Below, piece after piece: positions 25,015 through 33,527 of a stretch of 64,000 bases of DNA (position 1 is the first letter of the stretch; each line of letters begins with the position of its first letter). The notes under the pieces were generated by a model. The model had not been told where the DNA came from, ran no database searches, and saw nothing but the letters and a program-made list of their open reading frames with translations. The stretch comes from Actinosynnema sp042752395 (GTDB taxonomy: Bacteria; Actinomycetota; Actinomycetes; Mycobacteriales; Pseudonocardiaceae). The stretch covers positions 1-64,000 of the forward strand of contig NZ_JBHYXZ010000015.1 of NCBI RefSeq assembly GCF_042752395.1. The letters are read 5' to 3'. Position numbers and translations under genes: made by a program.

Positions 25015-26396
25015 GCATCCTCATCAAGGGCGGCACGGTGGTCAACGCCACCGGCGCGGTCGCCGCCGACGTGCTGGTGGACGGCGAGAAGATCGTCGCG
25101 CTGCTCGCGCCCGGTTTCCCGGTGCAGGCGGACGAGACGATCGACGCCGGCGGCAAGTACGTGATCCCCGGGGGCATCGACGCGCACACCCACATGGAGA
25201 TGCCGTTCGGCGGCACGTTCTCCGCGGACACGTTCGAGACGGGCACGATCGCCGCCGCGTGGGGCGGCACCACGACGATCATCGACTTCGCCGTGCAGGC
25301 CAAGGGCACCTCGCTGCTGTCCACGTTGGACAAGTGGCACGCCAAGGCGGACGGCCGGTGCGCCGTGGACTACGGGTTCCACATGATCGTCTCCGACGTC
25401 ACGGACACGTCGTTGAAGGAGATGGAGTCCTGCATCGACGCGGGCGTGAACACGTTCAAGATGTTCATGGCCTACCCCGGCGTCTTCTACGCCACCGACG
25501 GCGAGATCCTGCGCGCCATGCAAAAGGCGCGGGAGACCGGCGCGACGATCATGATGCACGCGGAGAACGGCATCGCGATCGACCAACTGGTCGCGCAAGC
25601 GCTCGCGCAGGGCCGCACCGACCCCGTCGAGCACGGCCTGACCCGGCCCGCCGAGCTGGAGGGCGAGGCCACCTCGCGCGCCATCACGCTGGCCAAGGTG
25701 ACCGGGTCGCCGCTCTACATCGTGCACCTGTCCGCCGCCCAGGCGCTGGACGCGGTGACCAAGGCCCGCGACACCGGGCAGAACGTGTTCGCCGAGACCT
25801 GCCCGCAGTACCTCTACCTGTCGCTGGAGGACCTGGCGAAACCGGACTTCGAGGGCTCGAAGTACGTGGCCTCTCCCCCGCTGCGGCCCAAGGAGCACCA
25901 GTCCGAGCTGTGGCGCGGCCTGCGCACCAACGACCTGTCGGTGGTGTCGACCGACCACTGCCCGTTCTGCTTCAAGGACCAGAAGGAGCTGGGGCGCGGC
26001 GACTTCTCCAAGATCCCCAACGGGATGCCGGGCGTCGAGCACCGGGTGGATCTGCTGCACCAGGGCGTGGTCAAGGGCGAGATCACGCTGGAGCGGTGGG
26101 TGGAGATCGCCTCCACCACGCCGGCCCGCATGTTCGGCCTGCACCCGCGCAAGGGGGTCATCGCGCCCGGCGCGGACGCCGACGTGGTGGTGTACGACCC
26201 GACCGCGCGGCAGGTGATCTCGGCGGCCACGCACCACATGAACGTCGACTACTCGGCGTACGAGGGCATGGAGATCACCGGCAAGGTGGACACCGTGCTC
26301 TCGCGCGGTCGGGTGGTCGTGGACGCCGGCGGTTTCCACGGCGCGGCCGGGCACGGCCGGTTCCTGTCCCGCGAGCTGAACCAGTACCTGGTGTAG
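25011..26396 (+). CDS. hydA: dihydropyrimidinase (hydantoinase)
   Basis: A 461-residue amidohydrolase-superfamily enzyme with all binuclear zinc ligands of the family: H59 and H61 (DAHTH), carbamylated K150 (NTFKMFM), H183 (MMHAEN), H239 (VHLSAAQ) and D315 (STDHCPF). It opens 5,6-dihydrouracil/dihydrothymine or 5-substituted hydantoins to N-carbamoyl amino acids, the substrate of the upstream amidohydrolase. GTG start at 25011 overlaps that gene's stop. No dihydropyrimidine dehydrogenase is in the window, so uracil reduction must come from elsewhere, or the real substrate is a hydantoin. Confidence 0.93.
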   Translation: MSILIKGGTVVNATGAVAADVLVDGEKIVALLAPGFPVQADETIDAGGKYVIPGGIDAHTHMEMPFGGTFSADTFETGTIAAAWGGTTTIIDFAVQAKGTSLLSTLDKWHAKADGRCAVDYGFHMIVSDVTDTSLKEMESCIDAGVNTFKMFMAYPGVFYATDGEILRAMQKARETGATIMMHAENGIAIDQLVAQALAQGRTDPVEHGLTRPAELEGEATSRAITLAKVTGSPLYIVHLSAAQALDAVTKARDTGQNVFAETCPQYLYLSLEDLAKPDFEGSKYVASPPLRPKEHQSELWRGLRTNDLSVVSTDHCPFCFKDQKELGRGDFSKIPNGMPGVEHRVDLLHQGVVKGEITLERWVEIASTTPARMFGLHPRKGVIAPGADADVVVYDPTARQVISAATHHMNVDYSAYEGMEITGKVDTVLSRGRVVVDAGGFHGAAGHGRFLSRELNQYLV

Positions 26397-26404
26397 GGGG
26401 CGAC

Positions 26405-27397
26405 GTGGACTTCGGGGTGGTGCTCCAGACCGACCCGCCGGCGCGGGACGTGGTGGCCGGGATGAGGGCCGCGGAGGACAACGGCTTCCGCTACGGCTGG
26501 ACGTTCGACTCGGTCGTGCTGTGGCAGGAGCCGTTCGTCATCTACTCGCAGGTGCTGGCGGCGACGAAGGACCTGGTCGTCGGCCCGATGGTGACCAACC
26601 CGAGCACGCGGGACTGGTCGGTCACGGCGTCGCTGTTCGCCACGCTCAACGACATGTTCGGCAACCGCACGGTGTGCGGCATCGGGCGCGGCGACTCGGC
26701 GCGCCGGGTGATCGGGCAGAAACCGGCGTCGCTGGCCACCCTCGGCCGGGCGATGACGGTGATCAAGGAGCTGGCCGAGGGCCGGGAGGTCGAGCACCAC
26801 GGCACACCGGTGCGCATCCCGTGGGTGCGCGACGGCAGGCTGGAGGTGTGGATGGCCGCGTACGGGCCGAAGGCGCTGCGGATGGTCGGCGAGCAGGCCG
26901 ACGGGTTCATCCTCCAGACCGCGGACCCGGACATCGCCCGGTGGACCATCGGGACCGTGCGCGAGGCGGCCGTCGCGGCGGGCCGCGACCCGGCGTCGAT
27001 CACCATGTGCGTGGCCGCGCCCGCGTACGTCGGCACGGACTTGGCGCACCAGCGCGACCAACTCCGCTGGTTCGGCGGCATGGTCGGCAACCACGTGGCC
27101 GACCTGGTCGCGCGGTACGGCGACTCGGGCGCGGTGCCGACCGCGCTGACCGACTACATCAAGGGCCGGGAGGGCTACGACTACAGCCACCACGGCCGGG
27201 CGGGCAACCGGTCGACGGACTTCGTGCCGGACTCGATCGTGGACCGGTTCTGCCTGCTCGGCCCGGCGTCCGCGCACGTGGACCGGTTGCAGGAGTTGCG
27301 CGAGGTCGGCGTGGACAACTTCGCGCTGTACCTGATGCACGACGACAAGGACAAGACGCTCACGTCGTACGGCAACGAGGTGATCGGCCGGGTGTGA
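26405..27397 (+). CDS. LLM-class F420- or FMN-dependent oxidoreductase
   Basis: A 330-residue bacterial-luciferase-like TIM-barrel protein. The start (VDFGVVLQTDPPARDVV) and TNPSTRDWSVTASLFATLND block fit the F420-dependent LLM subgroup that commonly travels with dihydropyrimidinase operons (I recall this as the CPS_4043-type family; not checked). GTG at 26405 is 8 bases after the hydA stop, with a G-rich site before it. A redox step on a pyrimidine or hydantoin ring is plausible, perhaps replacing or assisting the missing dehydrogenase; that is inference. The gene end is intact but its last ~65 bases are repeated in error beyond the following gap. Confidence 0.8.
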   Translation: MDFGVVLQTDPPARDVVAGMRAAEDNGFRYGWTFDSVVLWQEPFVIYSQVLAATKDLVVGPMVTNPSTRDWSVTASLFATLNDMFGNRTVCGIGRGDSARRVIGQKPASLATLGRAMTVIKELAEGREVEHHGTPVRIPWVRDGRLEVWMAAYGPKALRMVGEQADGFILQTADPDIARWTIGTVREAAVAAGRDPASITMCVAAPAYVGTDLAHQRDQLRWFGGMVGNHVADLVARYGDSGAVPTALTDYIKGREGYDYSHHGRAGNRSTDFVPDSIVDRFCLLGPASAHVDRLQELREVGVDNFALYLMHDDKDKTLTSYGNEVIGRV

Positions 27398-27403
27398 AAC
27401 CCC

Positions 27404-27627
27404 GACGCCGGTTCCCGGGCGCGGTCCCCGGGAACGGCGGCGCTCCCCGCCGGGGGGGGTAATCGCGGCCGGGCCGGGGTGGTGTAAACAAAAGACCCGG
27501 GCGGCCCGATGTGTNNNNNNNNNNACTACTAAATTCCACCTACGCAACCTTCGTACGTCACCTTGGTTCTCGGCCGGTTGTTAAACCCCTACGCCGTGTC
27601 CCGGGCGCGGTCCCGGGAACCGGCGTC
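27404..27627. terminator. bidirectional hairpin terminator present twice through a contig-end duplication
   Basis: The left copy (from 27404) starts GACGCCGGTTCCCGGG, loop CGCGGT, then a damaged right arm; the right copy (27590-27627) has a damaged left arm and a clean right arm CCCGGGAACCGGCGTC. Joined, they give a 16-base perfect stem with a 6-base loop between the convergent LLM and DUF397 genes. The intervening sequence (27440-27589, N-run 27515-27524) is assembly artefact. Confidence 0.75.
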
Positions 27628-27629
27628 GA

Positions 27630-27797
27630 TCACCGCCTGCTGGTGAAAGCGCGCCAGGCGGTCGGCGTGAAGGCCAGGCGCGGCGCGGTGTTCTTGGAGT
27701 CCCGCACGCCGACGACCTCCGGGGCGAACGCCACCTCCACGCAGTTGGTATTGGCCCCTTGGCTGTAGCTGCTCTTACGCCACTGCCTCGCCTCCAC
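27630..27797 (-). CDS. DUF397 protein
   Basis: A 55-residue protein beginning at the GTG at 27797, inside the end of the XRE/DUF5753 gene (23-base overlap). It shows the full DUF397 pattern: WRKSSYSQG, NCVEVAF, VRDSKN and a terminal W-R-x-F. DUF397 proteins nearly always pair with an upstream XRE/DUF5753 regulator in actinomycetes and, in studied cases, act as its antagonist or partner in development and antibiotic control. The pair here follows that rule. Confidence 0.88.
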   Translation of the reverse strand: MEARQWRKSSYSQGANTNCVEVAFAPEVVGVRDSKNTAPRLAFTPTAWRAFTSRR

Positions 27798-28626
27798 GCT
27801 GTTCCTCCCGCAGTCGGTCGTAGCGATCCGCCCACTCGGCGAACACCGACCGCGATTGTTCCTCACTCAACGCCACCCGGTCGAGGTCATTGCACGCTTG
27901 CTCGAACAGGGTGGTGGTTTCGGGCTCGTCCGAGAGCACCGCCAGCGGCCCGGTCTCGACGTACGACACGGGCGAGTGATCGGCGAAGGTCATGAAGGTG
28001 AACGCGGCAGTCAGCGTCCGGGGCAGTTGGTCCGCGAAGGTCACCAGCCGGACGCCGCCGCGGAACAGCAGTTGCAGCAACTGCTCGTACATCACCTGCG
28101 GACCGCCCACCACGTGGTGCAGCACGGATTCGAGGACGAAGAAGTGCCCCGCGGGTGGTCGAGGCCGCTCGAAGATCCGTTGACGGGCCATCCGCTCGGC
28201 CACGCGGTGCTCACCATCGGTCGGGGCGATCAGGGCGGCGGCGTAGTCGGCGGTCTGGAGCAGACCCGGGATGGCGGTGATCTCGTACGACCAGATGACC
28301 TCGGCGGTCTGCTCGTGCAGGAGGAGCGCGCGCAGGCTGTCGGGCACCGCGATCTCGTGCGGCCGGACGAGGTGGCCCGTGTTCCGCTCCTCGGCCAGGT
28401 CCATGATGTGCTCGTAGGTCGCCTGGTCCGACCGGAGGTGGCCGACGTAGCGGGCGATGTCGAGCGGGCTCGTGCCGCGCAGTCCGCGCTCCACCTTCGA
28501 TATCCGGGCTTGGGACCAACCCAGCTCCTCGGCCAGGTCCCCGAACTTGACGGTCGACCGGCGGCGGGCTTGGCGGAGGGCATCGCCCAGCTCGCGGCTG
28601 AGCGCATTCGACGCGCGTGACTCCAT
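27775..28626 (-). CDS. XRE-family regulator with DUF5753 domain
   Basis: A 283-residue protein. Residues ~10-70 are an XRE helix-turn-helix (LRQARRRSTVKFGDLAEELG, then WSQARISKVERGLRG), and residues ~90-275 are the DUF5753 putative ligand-binding domain with its EQTAEVIWSYEITAIPGLLQ signature. Partner of the overlapping DUF397 gene. Such pairs regulate morphology or secondary metabolism. The 161-base region before the start is shared with a divergent gene. Confidence 0.88.
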   Translation of the reverse strand: MESRASNALSRELGDALRQARRRSTVKFGDLAEELGWSQARISKVERGLRGTSPLDIARYVGHLRSDQATYEHIMDLAEERNTGHLVRPHEIAVPDSLRALLLHEQTAEVIWSYEITAIPGLLQTADYAAALIAPTDGEHRVAERMARQRIFERPRPPAGHFFVLESVLHHVVGGPQVMYEQLLQLLFRGGVRLVTFADQLPRTLTAAFTFMTFADHSPVSYVETGPLAVLSDEPETTTLFEQACNDLDRVALSEEQSRSVFAEWADRYDRLREEQRGGEAVA

Positions 28627-28787
28627 GCGGGCACGCTAGGGCGTCTGACCAGCCGGTTCCAGCCTGAACGCGGGGTTTCAGCCCAAGAGGTCAGCGCGGT
28701 ACCGGCGGGCCACGATTGACCCGATCGGGGGTCGTCGCCGGCGCTGGAGCACCCGGAATTGTCGGACCTCGTTGCTACGTTCGCCGC

Positions 28788-29306
28788 ATGATCCTCCCCA
28801 CTGAGACCGAAGAGGCCCGTTTCTGGGCGATGTTGGAAGACGCGTGGACCGGCCTCGGCCCCGGTCCGAACGAGGTGCGGCGCGCGTTGGCCAAGCGCGA
28901 CGTGTCCGAGGACGCCTTCGAGGAGGCCGCCGAGCTGGAGGAGCACCTGCCGTCGGTGCTGCGGGCGCTCGCGGCGGCGTCGGCGGACCTCTCCGCCGAG
29001 GAGCTGACCGCGCTGGACCGGGTGGCCGAGCGCAAGCTGCACGAGATCGACCGGGCCGACGTCCAGGAGGTCACCGACGGCTCGGACGACGGTTTCCTCT
29101 ACGCGCGCGGGTTCATCCTCGCGCTGGGCCGGGAGTTCTACGAGGCCGTGGTCCGCGACCCGGGGGTGGCGGTGGTGGACGCCGAGTGCGAGGAGTTCTG
29201 CTACTTCTTCGCCCACTTGCACGACCGCCGGTTCGGGGGTTTCCCGGAGACGGGGTCGGGGATCTCCCGGGAATCGGGGTCGAACCCGGCGGGGTGGGCG
29301 GTGTAG
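28788..29306 (+). CDS. DUF4240 domain protein
   Basis: A 172-residue soluble acidic protein. The pattern of an N-terminal ARFWAMLEDAW and a later SDDGFLYARGFILALGREFY segment matches the DUF4240 family from memory. The last ~20 residues (GSGISRESGSNPAGWAV) look like an unstructured tail. ATG at 28788 is chosen over in-frame upstream codons. Followed 17 bases later by a PH-domain gene in the same direction; the family has no assigned function. Confidence 0.7.
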   Translation: MILPTETEEARFWAMLEDAWTGLGPGPNEVRRALAKRDVSEDAFEEAAELEEHLPSVLRALAAASADLSAEELTALDRVAERKLHEIDRADVQEVTDGSDDGFLYARGFILALGREFYEAVVRDPGVAVVDAECEEFCYFFAHLHDRRFGGFPETGSGISRESGSNPAGWAV

Positions 29307-29323
29307 CGGGTACCGTCGAACGC

Positions 29324-29698
29324 GTGATCGACTTCGAGAAGCAGTCCGTCTTCAAGCTGGCCCCGTGCCGGCCGGAGGACATCGCGTCGCAGGTGTCGCC
29401 GATCCTGATCCAGGGCGAGCAGATCGTGTCGAGCTTCAAGACGGTGCGGGACTTCGTGGTGTTCACCAACAAGCGGGTGATCGCGGTGAACGTCCAGGGC
29501 ATGACCGGCCGGAAGAAGGACTTCACGTCGCTGCCCTACAGCCGGGTGCAGGCGTTCTCCATCGAGACCGCCGGCACCTTCGACATGGACGCCGAGCTGG
29601 ACCTGTGGTTCAGCGGCCTGGGGCAGGTGCGGCTGGAGTTCAAGGGGCACGCCGACGTGCGGCTGCTGGGGCAGATGATCGCGACGTTCGTGCTCTGA
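29324..29698 (+). CDS. bacterial PH-domain protein (bPH_1/PF08000 type)
   Basis: A 124-residue protein that is almost entirely one pleckstrin-homology-like beta fold: ILIQGEQIVSSFKTVRDF, VVFTNKRVIAVNVQGMTG, then SLPYSRVQAFSIETAGTFDM. Such small bacterial PH proteins form ring-like oligomers and may sense membrane stress. GTG start at 29324, 17 bases after the DUF4240 stop, so probably the same transcript. No membrane segment. Confidence 0.85.
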   Translation: MIDFEKQSVFKLAPCRPEDIASQVSPILIQGEQIVSSFKTVRDFVVFTNKRVIAVNVQGMTGRKKDFTSLPYSRVQAFSIETAGTFDMDAELDLWFSGLGQVRLEFKGHADVRLLGQMIATFVL

Positions 29699-30149
29699 CC
29701 GCCGGGACCGCGCACGGGCCACCGCACGAACGCCGGGACCGCCCGCGACCCCTGCACACCCGACCGCACGCGGCCCACGACCGCGCGCCCACGACGCGCA
29801 TCCGCGCCGGCCGGCGAAGCCGACCTGCCGCCCAGCACCACCGAACCCGGCCGACTCCCGCCGGACGCCGCCCGCGACGGCGCACCGACGCGGGCGCGGG
29901 CCGGGATGCGGCGCAGCGCGCGGGCGGTGCCGGAGGTCGGACGGTGCCGGAAGCCGGACGGTGCCGGAAGTCAGGCGATATCGGAGGTCAGGCGGCTGCG
30001 CGGTCGGACGGCCCGCACCCGCGCCAACCACCCGCCCACGGCCCGCACCCCGTGCCGACCACAGGCGGCCCGCGCGTCCCGGCAGGCCCCGGTCCCGGCC
30101 GCCCGAACCCGTCCCTCGGGCGGCACCGAACGCGGTCGAACCCCGCCCG
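29699..30149. repeat. 450-base non-coding stretch with a 17-nt tandem repeat
   Basis: No convincing gene on either strand. Five units with an exact 17-base period start at 29926, 29943, 29960, 29977 and 29994 (GGTGCCGGAGGTCGGAC-like, decaying to the right). The rest is C-rich unique sequence. The stretch lies between convergent genes, so it holds two 3' untranslated ends. Confidence 0.6.
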
Positions 30150-30491
30150 TCACTCCGGCGAAAGGGAGTTCCAGGCCGCCTCGAAGGTTTCCCGGGTGAT
30201 CGGCTTGATGGGGTCGTCGTGCGGGTCGAGCGGCTCGTCGGTGAGACCGCCGTAGACGTCCTCCATCCGCCGCCACGAGTAGCGGTGCACCCCGCCGGCC
30301 GAGGGCAGCTCGACCTGCCGGATCGCGATCAGCTCGCCCTCGTACTCCACGGCCTCGTAGAGCGCCCGCGCGCCCTCGTCCACCCAGCCCTCGACGTCGA
30401 CGAACTCGAAGTACAGGCGCGGCCGGTTCGACTGCTCCAGCGCGCGGTACCAGGCGACGACGTCGTCCATCCGGCTCGAGATCCCGATCAT
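30150..30491 (-). CDS. small soluble protein of unknown function (possibly DUF6881)
   Basis: A 113-residue acidic protein. The ATG at 30491 overlaps the NUDIX gene stop (ATGA), which fixes the start and places it last in the pgsA-patA-pimA-NUDIX operon. The core RPRLYFEFVDVEGWVDEGAR and the RQVELPSAGGVHRYSW segment suggest a two-sheet fold like DUF6881 proteins, an identification made from memory with low certainty. No catalytic motif or membrane helix seen. Confidence 0.5.
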   Translation of the reverse strand: MIGISSRMDDVVAWYRALEQSNRPRLYFEFVDVEGWVDEGARALYEAVEYEGELIAIRQVELPSAGGVHRYSWRRMEDVYGGLTDEPLDPHDDPIKPITRETFEAAWNSLSPE

Positions 30492-31465
30492 CGGACCGAA
30501 CGGGTCGTGCCGTCCCACTCGGCCAGCGCGCCGGGCAGGACCTCGGCCAGTTGCACCGGGTACACCGTCGCGTCGGTGGACGCCAGCTCCTCCAGCGACC
30601 ACCACCGGTGCCGGCGGATGGTCCGCCGCTCGACCTCGTTGAACCGTGAAGTGTCCACGTCGATCCCGTCCACCTTTCCGACGAAGAACCACTCGACCGC
30701 CGCGTAGCTCAAGCCGTCGAGGGCGAACGCGGCGTGCCGCTTCCACACCGGCCCGATCAGCTCGTCGCCGGACACCCGCGCGCCGGTCTCCTCGTACACC
30801 TCCCGCACGGCCGCCGCCCGGAGGTCCTCCCCCGGTTCGACGCCGCCGCCGACCGTGAACCAGAACAGCTCGTCCGGCCGGCTCGGGAGGAAGCCCTCGA
30901 ACAGCAGCACCCGGTCCTCGGCGTCCAGCAGCACGACCCGCGCCGCCACGCGCGGCGTGAGGGCCGGCGCCTCGGTGTCGCCGCCGGGTTCGGCGATCTC
31001 GAAGTACGACGGCGTGGGCGCGGTGCCCGCGAGCCGCAGCCACCGCACGGACCGCCGCCGGCGCAGCGCCAGCGTGTCCCGCACGGCGTCGTTGTGCACC
31101 CGCCGGGCCAGCACGACCCGCTGCTCGGCGTCGGACAGCTCGGCCGCCAGCGCGGGCTCCAGCACGGACCGGTCGAGCCCTTCGAGCAACGCCGACAGCC
31201 GGTTCTCCGCCGCCTCCCGCTCCGACCGCGCGGCCTGCTCGGCCCGGTCCGCCGCCGCCCTCAGCTCGGGCTTGTCGCACACCGCCGCCACCGCCCTGGT
31301 CACCACCGCCCGCCGCGCCAGGGCCGCGTCCAGCGCCGCCCAGGCGGCGTCCGTGCGCACGTGCAGCCGGTCCAGCCGGTTGGCCGTGCCGAGCGTCCAC
31401 GGACCGACCAGCACGGCCACCGCCAGCAGCACCAGGAACGTCGTCGCGACGCCGGAACTGGTCAC
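30488..31465 (-). CDS. membrane-anchored LemA-like/NUDIX hydrolase fusion
   Basis: A 325-residue protein. One N-terminal membrane helix (~8-26) is followed by a coiled segment (NRLDRLHVRTDAAWAALDAA) resembling the LemA N-terminus, then a NUDIX domain (~170-310) with an intact box: GGGVEPGEDLRAAAVREVYE then ETGA. It corresponds in place and layout to Rv2609c, which follows pimA in Mycobacterium tuberculosis. Substrate unknown; NUDIX enzymes hydrolyse nucleoside diphosphates linked to other groups, and GDP-mannose-type metabolism is a contextual guess. GTG at 31465 overlaps the pimA stop. Confidence 0.8.
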   Translation of the reverse strand: MTSSGVATTFLVLLAVAVLVGPWTLGTANRLDRLHVRTDAAWAALDAALARRAVVTRAVAAVCDKPELRAAADRAEQAARSEREAAENRLSALLEGLDRSVLEPALAAELSDAEQRVVLARRVHNDAVRDTLALRRRRSVRWLRLAGTAPTPSYFEIAEPGGDTEAPALTPRVAARVVLLDAEDRVLLFEGFLPSRPDELFWFTVGGGVEPGEDLRAAAVREVYEETGARVSGDELIGPVWKRHAAFALDGLSYAAVEWFFVGKVDGIDVDTSRFNEVERRTIRRHRWWSLEELASTDATVYPVQLAEVLPGALAEWDGTTRSVR

Positions 31466-32583
31466 GCCTCACCCACCCGACGGGGATCTGCCGCCATGGC
31501 GCTCTCATACACCCGCAGGACCTGGTTCGCGACCACCGACCAGTCGAACATCATGACGCGGTGCCGCGCCGCGTCGACGTAGTCGGCCCGCCGCGCCGGG
31601 TCGGTCAGCACCTCGCGCAACGCGGCGGCCAGCGCGGACGGGTCGCCGACCGGGGTCAGCACGCCCGCCTTGCCGTCGTCGAGCACCCGCCGGAACGCGT
31701 CGAGGTCGCTGGCCACCACCGCCGCGCCCGCCGACATCGCCTCGGTGAGGATGATCCCGAAGCTCTCGCCGCCGGTGTTGGGCGCGCAGTAGACGTCCAC
31801 GCTGCGCAGGGCCCGCGCCTTGGTCTCGTCGTCCACCATGCCGAGGAACACCACCCGCGACGCCAGCTCCGGCCCGGCCTGCTCGCGCAGCTCGTCCTCG
31901 TCGCCGCGCCCGACCACGAGCAGCCGCACGTCCGGCAGGTCCAGCTCGCGGAACGCGTCGAGCAGCACCGGCATGCCCTTGCGCGGCTCGGTGTACCGGC
32001 CGACGAACCCGACCGTGCCGCCGGGGCGCGGGTAGCCGGGCAGCGGGGTGGCGTCGGCGAAGAACCCGACGTCCACGCCGTTGGGGATCTCCACCGCGTC
32101 GCCGCCCAGGTGCTCCACCTGCACGCGGCGGGCCAGCGCGGACACCGCGATCCGGGCGGTGACCTTCTCCAGGAACGGCTGGAGCACGGCCTGGAACGCC
32201 GACAGCATCTTCGACCGGGGCGTGGAGGTGTGGAACGTGGCCACGATCGGGCCGTCGGCCACCATCAGCGCCAGCATCGACAGCGACGGCGCGGTGGGCT
32301 CGTGCAGGTGCAGCACGTCGAAGTCGTGCTCGGCGATCCAGCGCCGGACGCGGGCGAACGACACCGGCCCGAACGACAGGCGCGCCACCGAGCCGTTGTA
32401 CGGGATGCCGACCGCGCGGCCGGCCGGGGTGACGAACTCCGGCACCGGCGTGTCGTCGTCGGCGGGCGCGAGCACCTCCACCTCGTGCCCGAGGCGGCGC
32501 AGGGCGCGGGCCAGGTCGACCACGTGCGCCTGCACCCCTCCGGGCACCTCGAAGGAGTACGGGCAGACGATGCCGACCTTCAC
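31462..32583 (-). CDS. pimA: phosphatidyl-myo-inositol mannosyltransferase
   Basis: A 373-residue GT4/GT-B glycosyltransferase that moves mannose from GDP-mannose to phosphatidylinositol on the cytoplasmic face of the membrane, the first PIM/LM/LAM step. Seen: N-terminal GIVCPYSFEVPGGVQAHV, HLHEPTAPS, IPNGVD, RYTEPRKGM, and the donor EX7E motif GGESFGIILTEAMSAG. GTG at 32583 overlaps the patA stop. The neighbours pgsA, patA and NUDIX match the mycobacterial operon, making the assignment firm. Confidence 0.93.
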   Translation of the reverse strand: MKVGIVCPYSFEVPGGVQAHVVDLARALRRLGHEVEVLAPADDDTPVPEFVTPAGRAVGIPYNGSVARLSFGPVSFARVRRWIAEHDFDVLHLHEPTAPSLSMLALMVADGPIVATFHTSTPRSKMLSAFQAVLQPFLEKVTARIAVSALARRVQVEHLGGDAVEIPNGVDVGFFADATPLPGYPRPGGTVGFVGRYTEPRKGMPVLLDAFRELDLPDVRLLVVGRGDEDELREQAGPELASRVVFLGMVDDETKARALRSVDVYCAPNTGGESFGIILTEAMSAGAAVVASDLDAFRRVLDDGKAGVLTPVGDPSALAAALREVLTDPARRADYVDAARHRVMMFDWSVVANQVLRVYESAMAADPRRVGEA

Positions 32584-33527
32584 GCGTGCTCCCCGCGGCG
32601 CGCCAGCACCCGCCGCAGCGCCTTCTGCCTGCTCTCGGGCAGGTCGGCCAGCCACAGCCGCTGCATCATGTGCCAGTCGGTGGGGTGGGCGGCGATGTCG
32701 GCGGCGAACACGTCGGCGACCTGCTGGGTCGCCGCGGCCACGCCCGCCGTGCCCGCCACCCGGATCGGGGGGTGCATCCGGATGCCCCAGCCGTCCTCGG
32801 TGAACCACAGGCCGGCCGGGATGAGCGCCGCGCCGGTGGTCGCGGCCAGGTGCGCGGGACCGGCGGGCATCAGGGTGCGCTCGCCGAAGAACGTGACGGG
32901 CACGCCGCCCGCGGTGAGGTCGCGGTCGGCGAGCAGGCAGACGACCTGGTTGGCGCGCAGCCGCTCGGCGAGCACGACCGCCGGGTTGCGGTCGCCGCCG
33001 GTCAGCGGCACCACCTCGAAGCCGAGGCCCTCCCGGAACGCGATGAACCGCCGGTACACCGACTCGGGCTTGAGCCGCTCGGCGACGGTGGTGAACGTGC
33101 CGCAGTGGCGGACCAGCCAGACGCCCGCCATGTCCCAGTTGCCGCAGTGCGGCAGCGCGACCACCGCGCCGCGGCCCTCGGCCAGCGCGGCGTCGAGGTT
33201 CTCCGCGCCGCTCAGCGTGCGGTCCAGCTCGGCGTAGACCTGGTCGAGGTCCATCGAGGGCAGCCGGAACGCCTCGCGCCAGTACCGCGCGTACGAGCGC
33301 ACCGCCAGCCGGACCAGCTCGTCCAGCTCCGCCTCGCCCGCCCGGGGCACGACCCGGCGCAGGTTGGCCCGCAGCCGGCTCACCCCGCCACCGCCGCGGC
33401 GCGCGGCCCGGTCCGCGCCCAGGTCGAACAGCGCCTCCGCGGCCCGCTCCGGCAGCAGCCGCACCAGCCGCCACCCGGCCGCGTAGCCGAGGTCGACCAG
33501 GCGCTCCCTGACCGCCCGCCCGGTCAC
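32580..33527 (-). CDS. patA: phosphatidylinositol mannoside acyltransferase (LpxL/HtrB family)
   Basis: A 315-residue membrane-associated acyltransferase that adds a fatty acyl chain to the mannose of PIM1/PIM2. The catalytic HX4D motif is visible as LPHCGNWDMAG, with the second conserved block LLADRDLTAGGVPVTFFG. GTG start at 33527 overlaps the pgsA stop, and its own stop overlaps pimA, so pgsA-patA-pimA are strictly co-translated. Matches Rv2611c. Confidence 0.9.
   Translation of the reverse strand: MTGRAVRERLVDLGYAAGWRLVRLLPERAAEALFDLGADRAARRGGGGVSRLRANLRRVVPRAGEAELDELVRLAVRSYARYWREAFRLPSMDLDQVYAELDRTLSGAENLDAALAEGRGAVVALPHCGNWDMAGVWLVRHCGTFTTVAERLKPESVYRRFIAFREGLGFEVVPLTGGDRNPAVVLAERLRANQVVCLLADRDLTAGGVPVTFFGERTLMPAGPAHLAATTGAALIPAGLWFTEDGWGIRMHPPIRVAGTAGVAAATQQVADVFAADIAAHPTDWHMMQRLWLADLPESRQKALRRVLARRGEHA

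Noticed and set aside
27525..27627. Genuine direct repeat of the LLM gene end
   Set aside because: Sequence begins at an N-run and carries many substitutions consistent with read-end errors; best explained as an unmerged contig overlap.
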